Positions 1 through 7,075 of a DNA stretch of 9,800 nucleotides are shown piece after piece. Position 1 is the first letter of the stretch. The number at the start of each line of letters is the position of its first letter. The DNA lies in contig JALVBA010000135.1 in the NCBI GenBank assembly GCA_027010905.1, positions 1 through 9,800 of the forward strand, written 5' to 3'. Below the pieces are notes generated by a model. That model was not told the origin of the DNA. It saw only the letters and a list, made by a program, of their open reading frames with translations, and ran no database searches. The translations under genes and the position numbers were made by a program. The DNA is from Marinilabiliaceae bacterium. Its GTDB lineage: Bacteria > Bacteroidota > Bacteroidia > Bacteroidales > Marinilabiliaceae.

Positions 1-16
1 CTAATGGCTTCTTTCT

Positions 17-95
17 GATTTGCAGTCACCCACAACACCATTGCCAATCGCTAACGTTTCCTATCAACTCGGCACGTACGAGGACTTGCACCTCG
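17..95. repeat. REP-like inverted-repeat fragments in gene-free left flank
   Basis: No gene is supported in 1-124. Two short elements are visible. The first, at 17-30 (gatttgcagtcacc), matches the reverse complement of 9716-9729 at 12 of 14 bases. The second, at 79-95, is a hairpin with arms cgagg and cctcg around the loop acttgca, followed directly by ccagc. A TTGCA-type loop core followed by ccagc is also seen near 9719-9738. From memory, short palindromes of this kind occur in intergenic regions of Bacteroidota and can be mobilised by REP-associated tyrosine transposases. No transposase is present here, and the copies are degenerate, so the class assignment is inference. Confidence 0.35.
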
Positions 96-124
96 CCAGC
101 CTATTACCATGCCCGACATACTAA

Positions 125-157
125 AATGAAGGCCTCACTTGTAGTGAGGCCTTCATT
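125..157 (-). terminator. Intrinsic terminator of tyrS
   Basis: A perfect 15-bp inverted repeat (125-139 with 143-157) closes on a 3-base loop. It lies 17 bases beyond the tyrS stop codon. Read on the minus strand the stem ends in TTTTAG, which gives a short U-tract partly inside the stem. Its position and strength make it the natural end of the tyrS transcript. It could also stop transcription entering from the left on the plus strand. Confidence 0.8.
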
Positions 158-174
158 ATTAACGAAGATTCCAA

Positions 175-1467
175 TTACTCAGCTATCAGCAAAAAGTAGT
201 TTTTCTTTCCTTTCTGAACCAGAATGTACTTGTCGTTTAGCAGCTCATCGCCATTGACAACCTGCTCAGCATTCGCAATTTTTGTTTTATTGATACTTGC
301 TCCTCCTCCCTTAATTGTCCTGCGGGCTTCTCCTTTTGATGGGAAAACAGTAGCTTTTTCTCCCAGCAGATTAACTACGTTAATGCCTGTTTTTAGCTCA
401 TCTTTAGATATTTTAAATTGGGGAACTCCTTCAAAAACCGAGAGAAGAGTCTTCTCGTCAATCTTTCTCAGAGCCTCTGTTGTACTTTTACCAAACAGAA
501 TCTGAGAGGCTTCCACAGCACTGTCGTAAGCCTCTTTCCCATGTACTAAAACAGTTACCTCTTCAGCCAGTCTTTTTTGAAGCGGCCTTAGGTGAGATGC
601 CTCTGCCTGCTCTTTTACAAGCACTTCAACCTCCTCTTGTGTGAGCATTGTGAAAATCTTAATATACTTCTCAGCATCCGTGTCTGTTGTATTTAGCCAA
701 AACTGAAAGAATGCGTAAGGGCTGGTACGCTCAGGGTCGAGCCACACATTCCCCGACTCAGTTTTGCCAAACTTACCACCATCGGCTTTTGTGATGAGAG
801 GGCAAGTTATTGCATAGGCTTCTCCACCGGCAATTCGCCGTATTAGCTCAGTACCGGTAACAATATTACCCCACTGATCGGAGCCACCCATCTGTAATTT
901 GCAATTATTATGTTTGTATAGATGCAGGAAATCGTACCCCTGAACAAGTTGGTAAGTAAATTCAGTAAACGACATTCCCTCTTTCGATTCGGAGCCGAGA
1001 CGTTTCTTTACTGAGTCCTTCGACATCATGTAGTTAACGGTAATGTGCTTACCCACATCGCGAATGAAATCCAAAAACGAGAAATCCTTCATCCAGTCGT
1101 AGTTGTTAACCATCTCGGCACTATTATCTTCTCCCGAATCAAAATCGAGAAAACGCTTAAGCTGATTTTTCAGAGCCTCCTGATTGTGTCGGAGCGATGC
1201 CTCATCGAGGAGGTTGCGCTCTTTCGATTTGCCCGAGGGGTCGCCAATCATTCCGGTGGCACCGCCAACCAGGACAATAGGTTTATGCCCGGCTGCCTGA
1301 AAATGTTTCAACATCATTACTCCAACAAGGTGGCCAATATGTAGTGAGTCGGCTGTAGGGTCAATGCCCACATAGGCCGAGGTTAGTTCTTTTTTTAGCT
1401 GGTCGTTTGTTGCCGGCATAATATCATGAATCATACCTCTCCATTCCAGTTCTTCAACAAAGTTCAT
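175..1467 (-). CDS. tyrS: Tyrosyl-tRNA synthetase (TyrRS)
   Basis: This cytoplasmic enzyme activates tyrosine with ATP and charges tRNA-Tyr (EC 6.1.1.1). It is a class I synthetase of the bacterial type, and 430 residues is the usual family length. The N-terminal catalytic domain has the block YVGIDPTADSLHIGHL at 32-47, with the HIGH signature at 43-46. The tyrosine-pocket segment YQLVQGYD is at 172-179, GSDQWGN at 195-201, and the KMSKS-loop equivalent KFGKT at 232-236. The C-terminal part, from about 360 to 425, fits the S4-type RNA-binding domain that contacts the tRNA. The start at 1467 gives the normal N-terminus. The leader is A-rich without a Shine-Dalgarno sequence, as is common in Bacteroidota, and is too short for a T-box. 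The gene is a monocistronic unit, divergent from polA, and ends at the hairpin 125-157. All key motifs are intact. Confidence 0.97.
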   Translation of the reverse strand: MNFVEELEWRGMIHDIMPATNDQLKKELTSAYVGIDPTADSLHIGHLVGVMMLKHFQAAGHKPIVLVGGATGMIGDPSGKSKERNLLDEASLRHNQEALKNQLKRFLDFDSGEDNSAEMVNNYDWMKDFSFLDFIRDVGKHITVNYMMSKDSVKKRLGSESKEGMSFTEFTYQLVQGYDFLHLYKHNNCKLQMGGSDQWGNIVTGTELIRRIAGGEAYAITCPLITKADGGKFGKTESGNVWLDPERTSPYAFFQFWLNTTDTDAEKYIKIFTMLTQEEVEVLVKEQAEASHLRPLQKRLAEEVTVLVHGKEAYDSAVEASQILFGKSTTEALRKIDEKTLLSVFEGVPQFKISKDELKTGINVVNLLGEKATVFPSKGEARRTIKGGGASINKTKIANAEQVVNGDELLNDKYILVQKGKKNYFLLIAE

Positions 1468-1504
1468 ATTTTCCTGTTTTTTCTGTTTCTGTAATTTAAG
1501 CCGA

Positions 1505-1512
1505 CAAAGTTA
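1505..1512 (-). promoter_or_regulatory. Putative -7 box of tyrS promoter
   Basis: On the minus strand this reads TAACTTTG, a full match to the Bacteroidota housekeeping -7 consensus TAnnTTTG. It lies about 38 bases upstream of the tyrS start codon. I see no good TTTG -33 element at the expected 19-21 base spacing, so the call rests on the -7 box and its position. Confidence 0.4.
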
Positions 1513-1558
1513 ACAATTTTCTTTTCCCCTTTTAGCTGCAATTATTAAAGTCTATTTC

Positions 1559-1566
1559 TATCTTTG
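1559..1566 (+). promoter_or_regulatory. Putative -7 box of polA promoter
   Basis: TATCTTTG is a full match to TAnnTTTG and lies 17 bases before the polA ATG, implying a very short leader. The -33 position has no clear TTTG. Together with the opposite-facing box at 1505-1512 it makes the 116-bp gap a compact divergent promoter region. Confidence 0.4.
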
Positions 1567-1583
1567 AAATAAAAACACGTACT

Positions 1584-4418
1584 ATGTCAACAGATAATTC
1601 AAAAAAGCTTTTTTTACTCGATGCTTATGCTCTTATTTTCAGAGCGTACTATGCATTTATTCGTAATCCCCGAAGCACATCCAAAGGGTTGAACACATCT
1701 GCCATCTTTGGCTTTGTCAACTCTCTGCTCGAAATTCTTGAAAAGGAGAAACCAACCCACATTGCAGTAGCCTTCGACCCGTCGGGGCCTACTTTCAGGC
1801 ATGAGATGTACAAAGAGTACAAGGCTCAGCGGGAGGCCACACCCGAGGATATCCGTTTAGCAGTGCCATACATCAAACAGCTTCTCGAAGCATTTAACAT
1901 TCCTGTGGTTGAGGTTGATGGTTTCGAAGCTGACGATGTTATTGGTACCCTGTCGCGTATCGCTTCCGAAAAAGGATTTGTAACATACATGGTTACACCC
2001 GATAAAGATTATGCTCAGCTTGTGAGTACCAATGTATTTATGTTTAAGCCACGCTCCAAAGGTGGTGGAAATGAGGTTTGGGGGGTAGATGAGATTAAGG
2101 AGAAGTTTGCTGTTGAAAGACCCGAACAGGTGATAGATATTTTGGCACTTTGGGGCGATTCGGCCGATAATATTCCAGGTTGTCCCGGAGTGGGCGAGAA
2201 GAGGGCGAAAGAGTTAATTGCCAACTACGGCTCAGTACAGGGGGTTTATGAAAACATTGAAAAACTTAAGGGAAAGCAGAAAGAGAACATGATCAATTTC
2301 CGCGAGCAGGTGGAGATGTCTAACAAGTTGGTTGTGATTGAGCGGCACATCCCACGCGATTTCGATCCTGACGAATATATCGTAAAGGAGCCGGATATCG
2401 ACAAGGTGTTTTCAATTATGGATGAGTTGGAGTTCAGAAATTTAAAAAATCGTGTTGCTACAGTTTTTAATCTCAGAGGAGGCTCCGCTCAACCCGAAAT
2501 AAAAAGTAATGAGCCTGTTCAGGGAGACCTTTTTGCCCAGCCTGCCGCCGGTAACAACTCCTCTTCATCGTCAGAGACAGGAACATTTTTTCAAACATCT
2601 TCACACAAATCAATAGATTCGGTAAATCACTTTTACTATCTTGTAACCAATCAGATGTCACTGTCATCACTAAAAGCGGATCTCTCTGTTCTTACTGATT
2701 TCTGTTTTGACACAGAGACTACATCCGTAAATGCAATGGAAGCTGAACTTGTTGGAATCTCGTTTAGCTGGAGTGAGGGAGAGGCTTACTACGTTCCGGT
2801 GTCGGCCAACAGGCAGGAAGCCTTAGCATTGGTAGCAGGATTCAAATCAATTTTTGAAGACAGTTCAATAGGAAAAACAGGGCAGAATATTAAGTACGAT
2901 ATGCTTGTTCTAAAAAATTATAACATTGATGTTAAAGGGGAGCTTTTTGATACTATGGTTGCACATCACTTGCTGCACCCGGGATTGAAAAACAACATGA
3001 ACTTTATGGCCGAAACCTATCTCGACTACTCTCCTGTTTCCATTGAAACACTTATCGGTAAAAAGGGAAAGAGCCAGGGAAGTATGCGAAATGTTGATGT
3101 TGAGGTGGTTAAAGAGTATGCAGCCGAAGATGCTGACATTACTCTGCAATTATCAAATATATTTAAAGAACAACTTGAAAAGAGTGAAGTTAAGAATCTG
3201 TTTTACAATGTGGAAATGCCACTTGTAAGTGTTTTGACTGATATGGAGTTTGAAGGTGTTACTCTAAATGTAGAGGCACTAAACAATTACGCTGTTATTT
3301 TGAAAAAAGATATTGCAGCACTCGAAGAGAGTATCTACGCTATGGCCGGTAAGAGTTTTAATATTGCCAGTCCACGACAGGTTGGAGAGGTGCTCTTTGA
3401 TGTTCTGAAAATTGACGATAAGGCTAAGAAGACAAAATCGGGTCAGTATAGTACCGGAGAGGATATCTTGCAGAAACTTAAATCGAAACATGAGATAATT
3501 CCTGCAATACTTGAGTACCGTGGCTTGAAGAAACTCCTTAACACTTATGTTGAGGCTCTGCCTAAACTGATAAATCCTAAAACCGGCCGAATCCACACCT
3601 CATACAATCAAACTGTTGTTGTGACGGGCAGGTTAAGCAGTACAAATCCGAACCTCCAGAATATACCGATCAGAGATGAGGCGGGGCGGGAGATACGAAA
3701 AGTTTTTACGGCTTTAGGAGACGATTATCTCTTCCTCTCAGCTGACTACTCTCAGGTGGAGCTGAGACTAATGGCTCACTTCAGCGAAGATGAGCATCTG
3801 ATTACGGCTTTCCGCAGAGGTGAGGATATTCACCGTGCTACAGCGGCTAAGGTATTTAAAGTTTCGCTGGATGAGGTTGATGACGACATGCGCCGCAAAG
3901 CGAAAACTGCAAACTTTGGAATCATCTATGGCATTTCAGCCTTTGGTCTGGCCGAAAGGCTTAATATTCCTCGTAAGGAGGCAAAGGAGATAATTGATGG
4001 TTACTTTGAAAATTTCCCCGGAGTGAGAGAGTTTATGGACAAGAGCATCAAAGAGGCGCGGGAGAAGGGCTACGTTGAGACACTGTTTGGCCGCAGACGT
4101 TACCTCCCCGACATCAACTCACGTAACGGAATAGTGCGAGGTATTGCTGAAAGAAATGCAATAAATGCACCTATTCAAGGTACTGCTGCTGACATAATTA
4201 AGATGGCAATGGTTGCAATTCAGAAGCGGTTCGAAAAAGAGGGCATTAAATCTAAAATGATGCTGCAGGTGCATGATGAGTTGAACTTTAACCTCTTCAA
4301 ACCTGAGCAGGATAAAGTGAGCCTGATAGTTAAAGAGGAGATGGAGAATGCGGTTGAGTTGTCTGTTCCTCTTGAGGTTGACATGGGAGTTGGTGAAAAT
4401 TGGCTGGAGGCACATTAG
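1584..4418 (+). CDS. polA: DNA polymerase I with 5'-3' and proofreading exonucleases
   Basis: This cytoplasmic repair and lagging-strand polymerase removes RNA primers and fills gaps (EC 2.7.7.7). At 944 residues it is full length. Residues 1 to about 290 are the 5'-3' exonuclease/flap nuclease, with acidic blocks such as DGFEADD (112-118), TPDKD (138-142) and WGDSADNIPG (190-199). A Ser-rich linker of about 300-345 follows. The 3'-5' exonuclease spans about 350-530 and keeps its catalytic motifs: DTET at 376-379, NIKYD at 435-439, and Y512 with D516. Proofreading therefore looks active. The polymerase domain (about 540-944) has motif A DYSQVELR at 721-728, the O-helix R770-K774-F778-Y782 with NFGIIYG, and motif C VHDE at 896-899. 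Phe778 is the residue that favours deoxy- over dideoxynucleotides in the family. The gene is transcribed alone, away from tyrS. No convincing terminator is seen directly after it. Confidence 0.98.
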   Translation: MSTDNSKKLFLLDAYALIFRAYYAFIRNPRSTSKGLNTSAIFGFVNSLLEILEKEKPTHIAVAFDPSGPTFRHEMYKEYKAQREATPEDIRLAVPYIKQLLEAFNIPVVEVDGFEADDVIGTLSRIASEKGFVTYMVTPDKDYAQLVSTNVFMFKPRSKGGGNEVWGVDEIKEKFAVERPEQVIDILALWGDSADNIPGCPGVGEKRAKELIANYGSVQGVYENIEKLKGKQKENMINFREQVEMSNKLVVIERHIPRDFDPDEYIVKEPDIDKVFSIMDELEFRNLKNRVATVFNLRGGSAQPEIKSNEPVQGDLFAQPAAGNNSSSSSETGTFFQTSSHKSIDSVNHFYYLVTNQMSLSSLKADLSVLTDFCFDTETTSVNAMEAELVGISFSWSEGEAYYVPVSANRQEALALVAGFKSIFEDSSIGKTGQNIKYDMLVLKNYNIDVKGELFDTMVAHHLLHPGLKNNMNFMAETYLDYSPVSIETLIGKKGKSQGSMRNVDVEVVKEYAAEDADITLQLSNIFKEQLEKSEVKNLFYNVEMPLVSVLTDMEFEGVTLNVEALNNYAVILKKDIAALEESIYAMAGKSFNIASPRQVGEVLFDVLKIDDKAKKTKSGQYSTGEDILQKLKSKHEIIPAILEYRGLKKLLNTYVEALPKLINPKTGRIHTSYNQTVVVTGRLSSTNPNLQNIPIRDEAGREIRKVFTALGDDYLFLSADYSQVELRLMAHFSEDEHLITAFRRGEDIHRATAAKVFKVSLDEVDDDMRRKAKTANFGIIYGISAFGLAERLNIPRKEAKEIIDGYFENFPGVREFMDKSIKEAREKGYVETLFGRRRYLPDINSRNGIVRGIAERNAINAPIQGTAADIIKMAMVAIQKRFEKEGIKSKMMLQVHDELNFNLFKPEQDKVSLIVKEEMENAVELSVPLEVDMGVGENWLEAH

Positions 4419-4526
4419 GGCTAAATATTATTTTGAGGTGCTACAAGAAACATTTAGCTATACTTTAGTTTATCTATTTCGAGTTTTTTAGTAACTTAGT
4501 ATAGTGCAATAACGTTTTATGTAAAA

Positions 4527-5112
4527 ATGCAGATAATAAAGAATATAGAGTTTATTACAGGATCTTCTGAGGAGTTTAATCTAAATCACAGGATTCTAAA
4601 TGCGTTACTTTTTGGTGGAGCTATTTTACTTTTGTTGGTTATAATTACTGATTACATCCTACAGCTTTATTGGCTTACTTCTGTCTTGAATCTTGTTGCA
4701 CTTATCCTGTTTGTCTCTCTGTTTTTTTACTCACGAATAACAAAAAAATCAAAACTGGCAGAGATTGTTGCTTTTACTTTTTTAGTGGTAGTTTTCACTC
4801 CTATTATGTGGATTGTAAACGGAGGCTCAAGAGGGTCATTTCAATATTTTATTCCATTTTTTATTATTGGTATTCATGTCGCAACCTCACAAAAGATTAG
4901 GAAAATATTGATTCCTCTGTTAATTGTAATTATTAAAGGGGCTATATATAAGTTGCTTTACAGCAGGGATGACACTCTTTGTTCTTTTAGTAGTAATTTT
5001 TTTCTTTCGCCCGTCAGTGAAGTCCGGAGAGGGAAAATCTATCAGTGAAATTTTAAGAGTTATTGGCAAGGCTATGTCGTATATGGATAGTAAAAAGAGC
5101 GTTTCGGCATAA
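4527..5112 (+). pseudogene. Frameshifted six-helix membrane protein, likely sensor remnant lacking its kinase domain
   Basis: The first frame runs from ATG 4527 to a stop ending at 5048 (173 residues), but its last 30 or so residues look out of frame. The +1 frame is open from 4930 (just after two TAA codons at 4921 and 4927) to a TAA at 5110-5112. It continues plausibly with another hydrophobic helix and a basic tail. Removing one G from the GGGG run at 4938-4941 joins the two into a 194-residue protein. That protein has about six hydrophobic helices: residues 26-46, 50-69, 77-98, 106-119, 127-143 and 145-160. The segment MWIVNGGSRGSFQYF (94-108) resembles the membrane sensor part of Bacteroidota hybrid or histidine kinases, a recollection I could not test. 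No H-box, ATPase or cyclase domain follows. The region is clearly more AT-rich than polA, consistent with decay. A sequencing error in the G run, or a separate 47-residue ORF from ATG 4969, are alternatives. Confidence 0.5.
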
Positions 5113-5130
5113 AAATATTTAAAAGAAGTT

Positions 5131-5162
5131 TTTGCTTTAAAAATGTAATTGGCGTATATTCG
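5131..5162 (+). promoter_or_regulatory. Bacteroidota-type promoter of tRNA-Leu
   Basis: TTTG at 5131-5134 and TATATTCG at 5155-5162 are separated by 20 bases. This fits the phylum's TTTG / TAnnTTTG promoter layout with one mismatch in the -7 box. The box ends 25 bases before the tRNA 5' end, leaving room for a short 5' leader. It is the best two-part housekeeping promoter in the window. Confidence 0.6.
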
Positions 5163-5187
5163 CACCCGCAAAAAGATATTTGTACAG

Positions 5188-5269
5188 GCCCGGATGGCGG
5201 AATTGGTAGACGCGCTGGTCTCAAACACCAGTTCTTTCGGGAGTGCCGGTTCGACCCCGGCTCCGGGTA
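5188..5269 (+). tRNA. tRNA-Leu (anticodon CAA)
   Basis: The full cloverleaf can be drawn. The acceptor stem pairs 5188-5194 (gcccgga) with 5262-5268 (tccgggt), including one terminal G-U pair. The anticodon stem is 5215-5219 with 5227-5231, around the seven-base loop ctcaaac, placing anticodon CAA at 5222-5224 to read UUG. A long variable arm of 13 bases (5232-5244) marks a class II tRNA and agrees with leucine. The T arm is gccgg, loop ttcgacc, ccggc at 5245-5261. The discriminator base is A5269. The CCA end is not encoded (the following bases are caa), so it must be added by nucleotidyltransferase. The gene is a single-tRNA unit with its own promoter and terminator. Confidence 0.97.
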
Positions 5270-5273
5270 CAAC

Positions 5274-5308
5274 AAAAGAGTCATCCTTTCGGGTGGCTCT
5301 TTTCTTTT
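5274..5308 (+). terminator. Intrinsic terminator of tRNA-Leu
   Basis: A 13-bp stem (5274-5286 with 5291-5303, including two G-U pairs) closes on the loop tttc. The right arm ends in TTTT, followed by CTTTT. It starts five bases after the tRNA 3' end and separates the tRNA unit from the sigma operon. Confidence 0.85.
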
Positions 5309-5353
5309 AAACTTAAAATCACTTTCTTTGTTTTAGTCCTGATGGTTATTTAT

Positions 5354-5380
5354 TGTAACTTACCGGAAACTTCGTTCGTC
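5354..5380 (+). promoter_or_regulatory. Putative ECF-sigma promoter of the sigma/anti-sigma operon
   Basis: TGTAAC at 5354-5359 and CGTC at 5377-5380 are separated by exactly 17 bases, followed by ATA. An AAC-containing -35 and a CGTC -10 are the usual form of ECF-sigma promoters. The site ends 23 bases before the sigma-factor ATG. The same TGTAAC-N17-CGTC layout recurs at 6972-6998, upstream of the first barrel gene. Autoregulation by the downstream sigma factor is the simplest reading. Confidence 0.6.
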
Positions 5381-5403
5381 ATAAGTAACAGGACAACCAA
5401 TTA

Positions 5404-5889
5404 ATGATAGTAGAAGAGTATAACCAAGCCGTAGATCTCTATTCTGACGCGATATTCAGGTTCATCTTAAAAAATTGCAGAGATGATGACAAAGCCAAAG
5501 ATATTGTACAGGATAGCTATGAGAAGTTATGGAAGAATTATAAAAGTGTGAATTTTTCAAAGGTAAAAAGTTACCTCTTCTCAATAGCATACCACACTCT
5601 TATCGACTCAATACGCAGAGATAAAAAGAGAGGTAGCTGGGAAGAGGTTAACGAAAGGTCGCTTAGTTACTCCAATTCGTACACCGATTTGAAGGAGTTG
5701 CTGAACAGAGCTCTTGACCAACTGCCGGAAAAACAGAAAATGGTTATTCTGATGCGCGATTACGAAGGTTATGCCTACAATGAGATTAGTGAGATTACAG
5801 GGCTGTCTGTTGCACAGGTGAAGGTCTATATTTTCAGAGCACGGAAGTTTCTGAAAACCTATATTGGTAAAGTAGAGGTTTTGGTTTAA
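5404..5889 (+). CDS. ECF-family RNA polymerase sigma factor
   Basis: This two-domain sigma-70 factor directs core RNA polymerase to a small set of promoters. At 161 residues it has typical ECF length. Region 2 covers about 8-75. DDDKAKDIVQDSYEKLWKN (27-45) is the core-binding 2.1-2.2 part, and SYLFSIAYHTLIDSIRR (56-72) is the -10 melting and recognition part. Region 4 covers about 101-152. LDQLPEKQKMVILMRDYEG opens it, and the helix-turn-helix is YNEISEITGLSVAQVKVYIF, with the basic end RARKFLK, to read the -35 element. Region 3 and region 1.1 are absent, as expected. The start at 5404 is the first ATG after the putative promoter and gives the usual N-terminus. The anti-sigma gene starts 40 bases after its stop. 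The locus lacks a FecA-type receptor, so this is not the common iron or polysaccharide-uptake arrangement. The target genes are inferred from promoter matches. Confidence 0.95.
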   Translation: MIVEEYNQAVDLYSDAIFRFILKNCRDDDKAKDIVQDSYEKLWKNYKSVNFSKVKSYLFSIAYHTLIDSIRRDKKRGSWEEVNERSLSYSNSYTDLKELLNRALDQLPEKQKMVILMRDYEGYAYNEISEITGLSVAQVKVYIFRARKFLKTYIGKVEVLV

Positions 5890-5929
5890 TCTCTTTATTG
5901 ATACAAAAAGATGGTATGAATTTATAATA

Positions 5930-6970
5930 ATGGATATTAACAGAGGAAATTACGAAGAGTGGATGATTGATTATGTTGAAGGCACACTAAATGCTTTCGA
6001 AGAGGAGGAGGTACGTAATTTTCTGGAGAGCAATCCTAACCTGAAATCGGAGGTTGACGAGTTAGAGCTTTTTACTGTTAAACCATCGGGTAGTAACTCT
6101 TTTATTGATAAGCTCTCTCTTAAAAAAAATAGAGCAGAGATAGAGGGAGTCTCCCGTAACGAATATCTCCATATTCAAAAGGCAGAAGGTCAACTGCATG
6201 ATGCCGAGGAGCAGGAGCATAGTGTTTTGATGGAGACAACTCCGGGAGCTAAAAAGGAACAAGCCCTGTACGACAAAGTAATTCTAAGTGCTGAAAAGTC
6301 TATTGTTTACCCCAATAAGCAGAGCTTGAAAAGAGTTGTTCTGTTGCCGCTCATCACAAAAGAGACCTTCAACAAAGCAGCATCAATAGCTATAATAATT
6401 CTGTTGGCAACTTCGATTTGGGCTACGTTCAAATTTTACATCATTAAACCATCTTTAACTGCTTCGGTAAAACAGCCGATTAAAACTGAACAGCCTGTTT
6501 TAAAGAGTCAGCAGAACAAAACTACAGGAAGAGAAGTGGCAACTGTTGAACAGAAAGAGGCACTGGTAGCAACTGTTAAGTCCGCTGTTACAACACACAA
6601 AACTGCTCCAACTATTGAATCATCTCTACCGGATAGGGCAGAAAATATCTCTCTTAAAACTATCTCAGGCAAGGGGATAGACAGGGAGATTGATGCTATT
6701 GAATTGAATGGTTATGAGATTGCATTAAATGAGATTATGCCACTGTATATTAGCTCGCTACAAAACAGAAAACAGCAGCCGGTGATTAAGCCGGTGCAAT
6801 CTCCATCGCTTGATAAAACGAATCCTCTGCTTGCCGGAAGTGTGAAGTTTATTAACCGGATGACCGGAAATAACATCAGGTTTAAAAAGCAGTATAACGA
6901 CCGGGGTGACGTTGTTGCATACCGCTTTGGCTCTTCAAATCTGCAAATCGACCATAAAGTGAAGAAGTAG
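5930..6970 (+). CDS. Single-pass membrane anti-sigma factor (zinc-finger-less)
   Basis: The protein probably holds the upstream sigma factor inactive at the inner membrane. The N-terminal segment YEEWMIDYVEGTLNAFEEEE (8-27), continuing to LESNPNLKSEVDELELF (32-48), has the form of the Bacteroidota anti-sigma N-terminus. The sequence holds no cysteine, so the HxxxCxxC zinc anti-sigma motif is missing. A charged cytoplasmic linker of about 50-145 leads to one hydrophobic helix at about 149-172. The rest, about 174 residues, would be periplasmic. It begins with a Lys/Thr/Gln-rich low-complexity stretch (175-245). It ends in a conserved-looking block at about 303-346, containing INRMTGNNIRFKKQYND and GDVVAYRFGSSNL, which I recall as a frequent ending of such proteins. 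Membrane topology and position right after an ECF gene support the call. Product identity is based on architecture and remembered family form, not on a search. Confidence 0.8.
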   Translation: MDINRGNYEEWMIDYVEGTLNAFEEEEVRNFLESNPNLKSEVDELELFTVKPSGSNSFIDKLSLKKNRAEIEGVSRNEYLHIQKAEGQLHDAEEQEHSVLMETTPGAKKEQALYDKVILSAEKSIVYPNKQSLKRVVLLPLITKETFNKAASIAIIILLATSIWATFKFYIIKPSLTASVKQPIKTEQPVLKSQQNKTTGREVATVEQKEALVATVKSAVTTHKTAPTIESSLPDRAENISLKTISGKGIDREIDAIELNGYEIALNEIMPLYISSLQNRKQQPVIKPVQSPSLDKTNPLLAGSVKFINRMTGNNIRFKKQYNDRGDVVAYRFGSSNLQIDHKVKK

Positions 6971-6971
6971 G

Positions 6972-6998
6972 TGTAACATCTGCTCCTGCTTAACCGTC
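6972..6998 (+). promoter_or_regulatory. Putative ECF-sigma promoter of the barrel operon
   Basis: TGTAAC at 6972-6977 and CGTC at 6995-6998 have a 17-base spacer, the same bases and spacing as the site before the sigma gene at 5354-5380. Both are followed by a base and then TA (CGTCATA, CGTCCTA). The spacer sequences differ, which argues against simple duplication and for a selected promoter. It begins right after the anti-sigma stop codon. It would start transcription near 7005, giving a leader of about 70 bases before the barrel gene at 7076. Confidence 0.6.
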
Positions 6999-7008
6999 CT
7001 ACGTTAAA

Positions 7009-7038
7009 AGGTGTAAATCCCGTTTAGCTTTTACACCT
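7009..7038 (+). other. Stem-loop at the predicted 5' end of the barrel operon mRNA
   Basis: A perfect 9-bp inverted repeat (aggtgtaaa at 7009-7017, tttacacct at 7030-7038) encloses a 12-base loop. It starts about ten bases after the CGTC box, so it would form the very 5' end of the barrel transcript. No U-run follows, which argues against an ordinary terminator of the sigma/anti-sigma message. A 5' stabilising hairpin or a protein-binding palindrome are both possible. Confidence 0.5.
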
Positions 7039-7075
7039 GAAATAATCTATAATTATAATATTAACAACAATTAAA

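Noticed and set aside
224..1344. Plus-strand open frames inside tyrS
   Set aside because: They lie antisense within an intact tyrS with all conserved motifs and show no protein-like features of their own.
1468..1510. T-box or other leader regulation of tyrS
   Set aside because: The space between the -7 box and the start codon is under 40 bases, too short for a T-box, which is also a feature mainly of Gram-positive bacteria.
4936..4945. Programmed ribosomal frameshifting at aaagggg
   Set aside because: The run lacks a canonical slippery heptamer, no pseudoknot or strong hairpin is evident after it, and the AT-rich context suggests decay instead.
4969..5112. A separate 47-residue single-helix protein starting at ATG 4969
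   Set aside because: The same frame is open back to 4930 and joins the upstream frame seamlessly after one base change. A broken longer gene explains it better, though a small gene cannot be excluded.
5188..5308. tRNA-Leu as an integration site of a mobile element
   Set aside because: I found no second copy of the tRNA 3' end and no integrase gene in the window. The tRNA keeps its own promoter and terminator.
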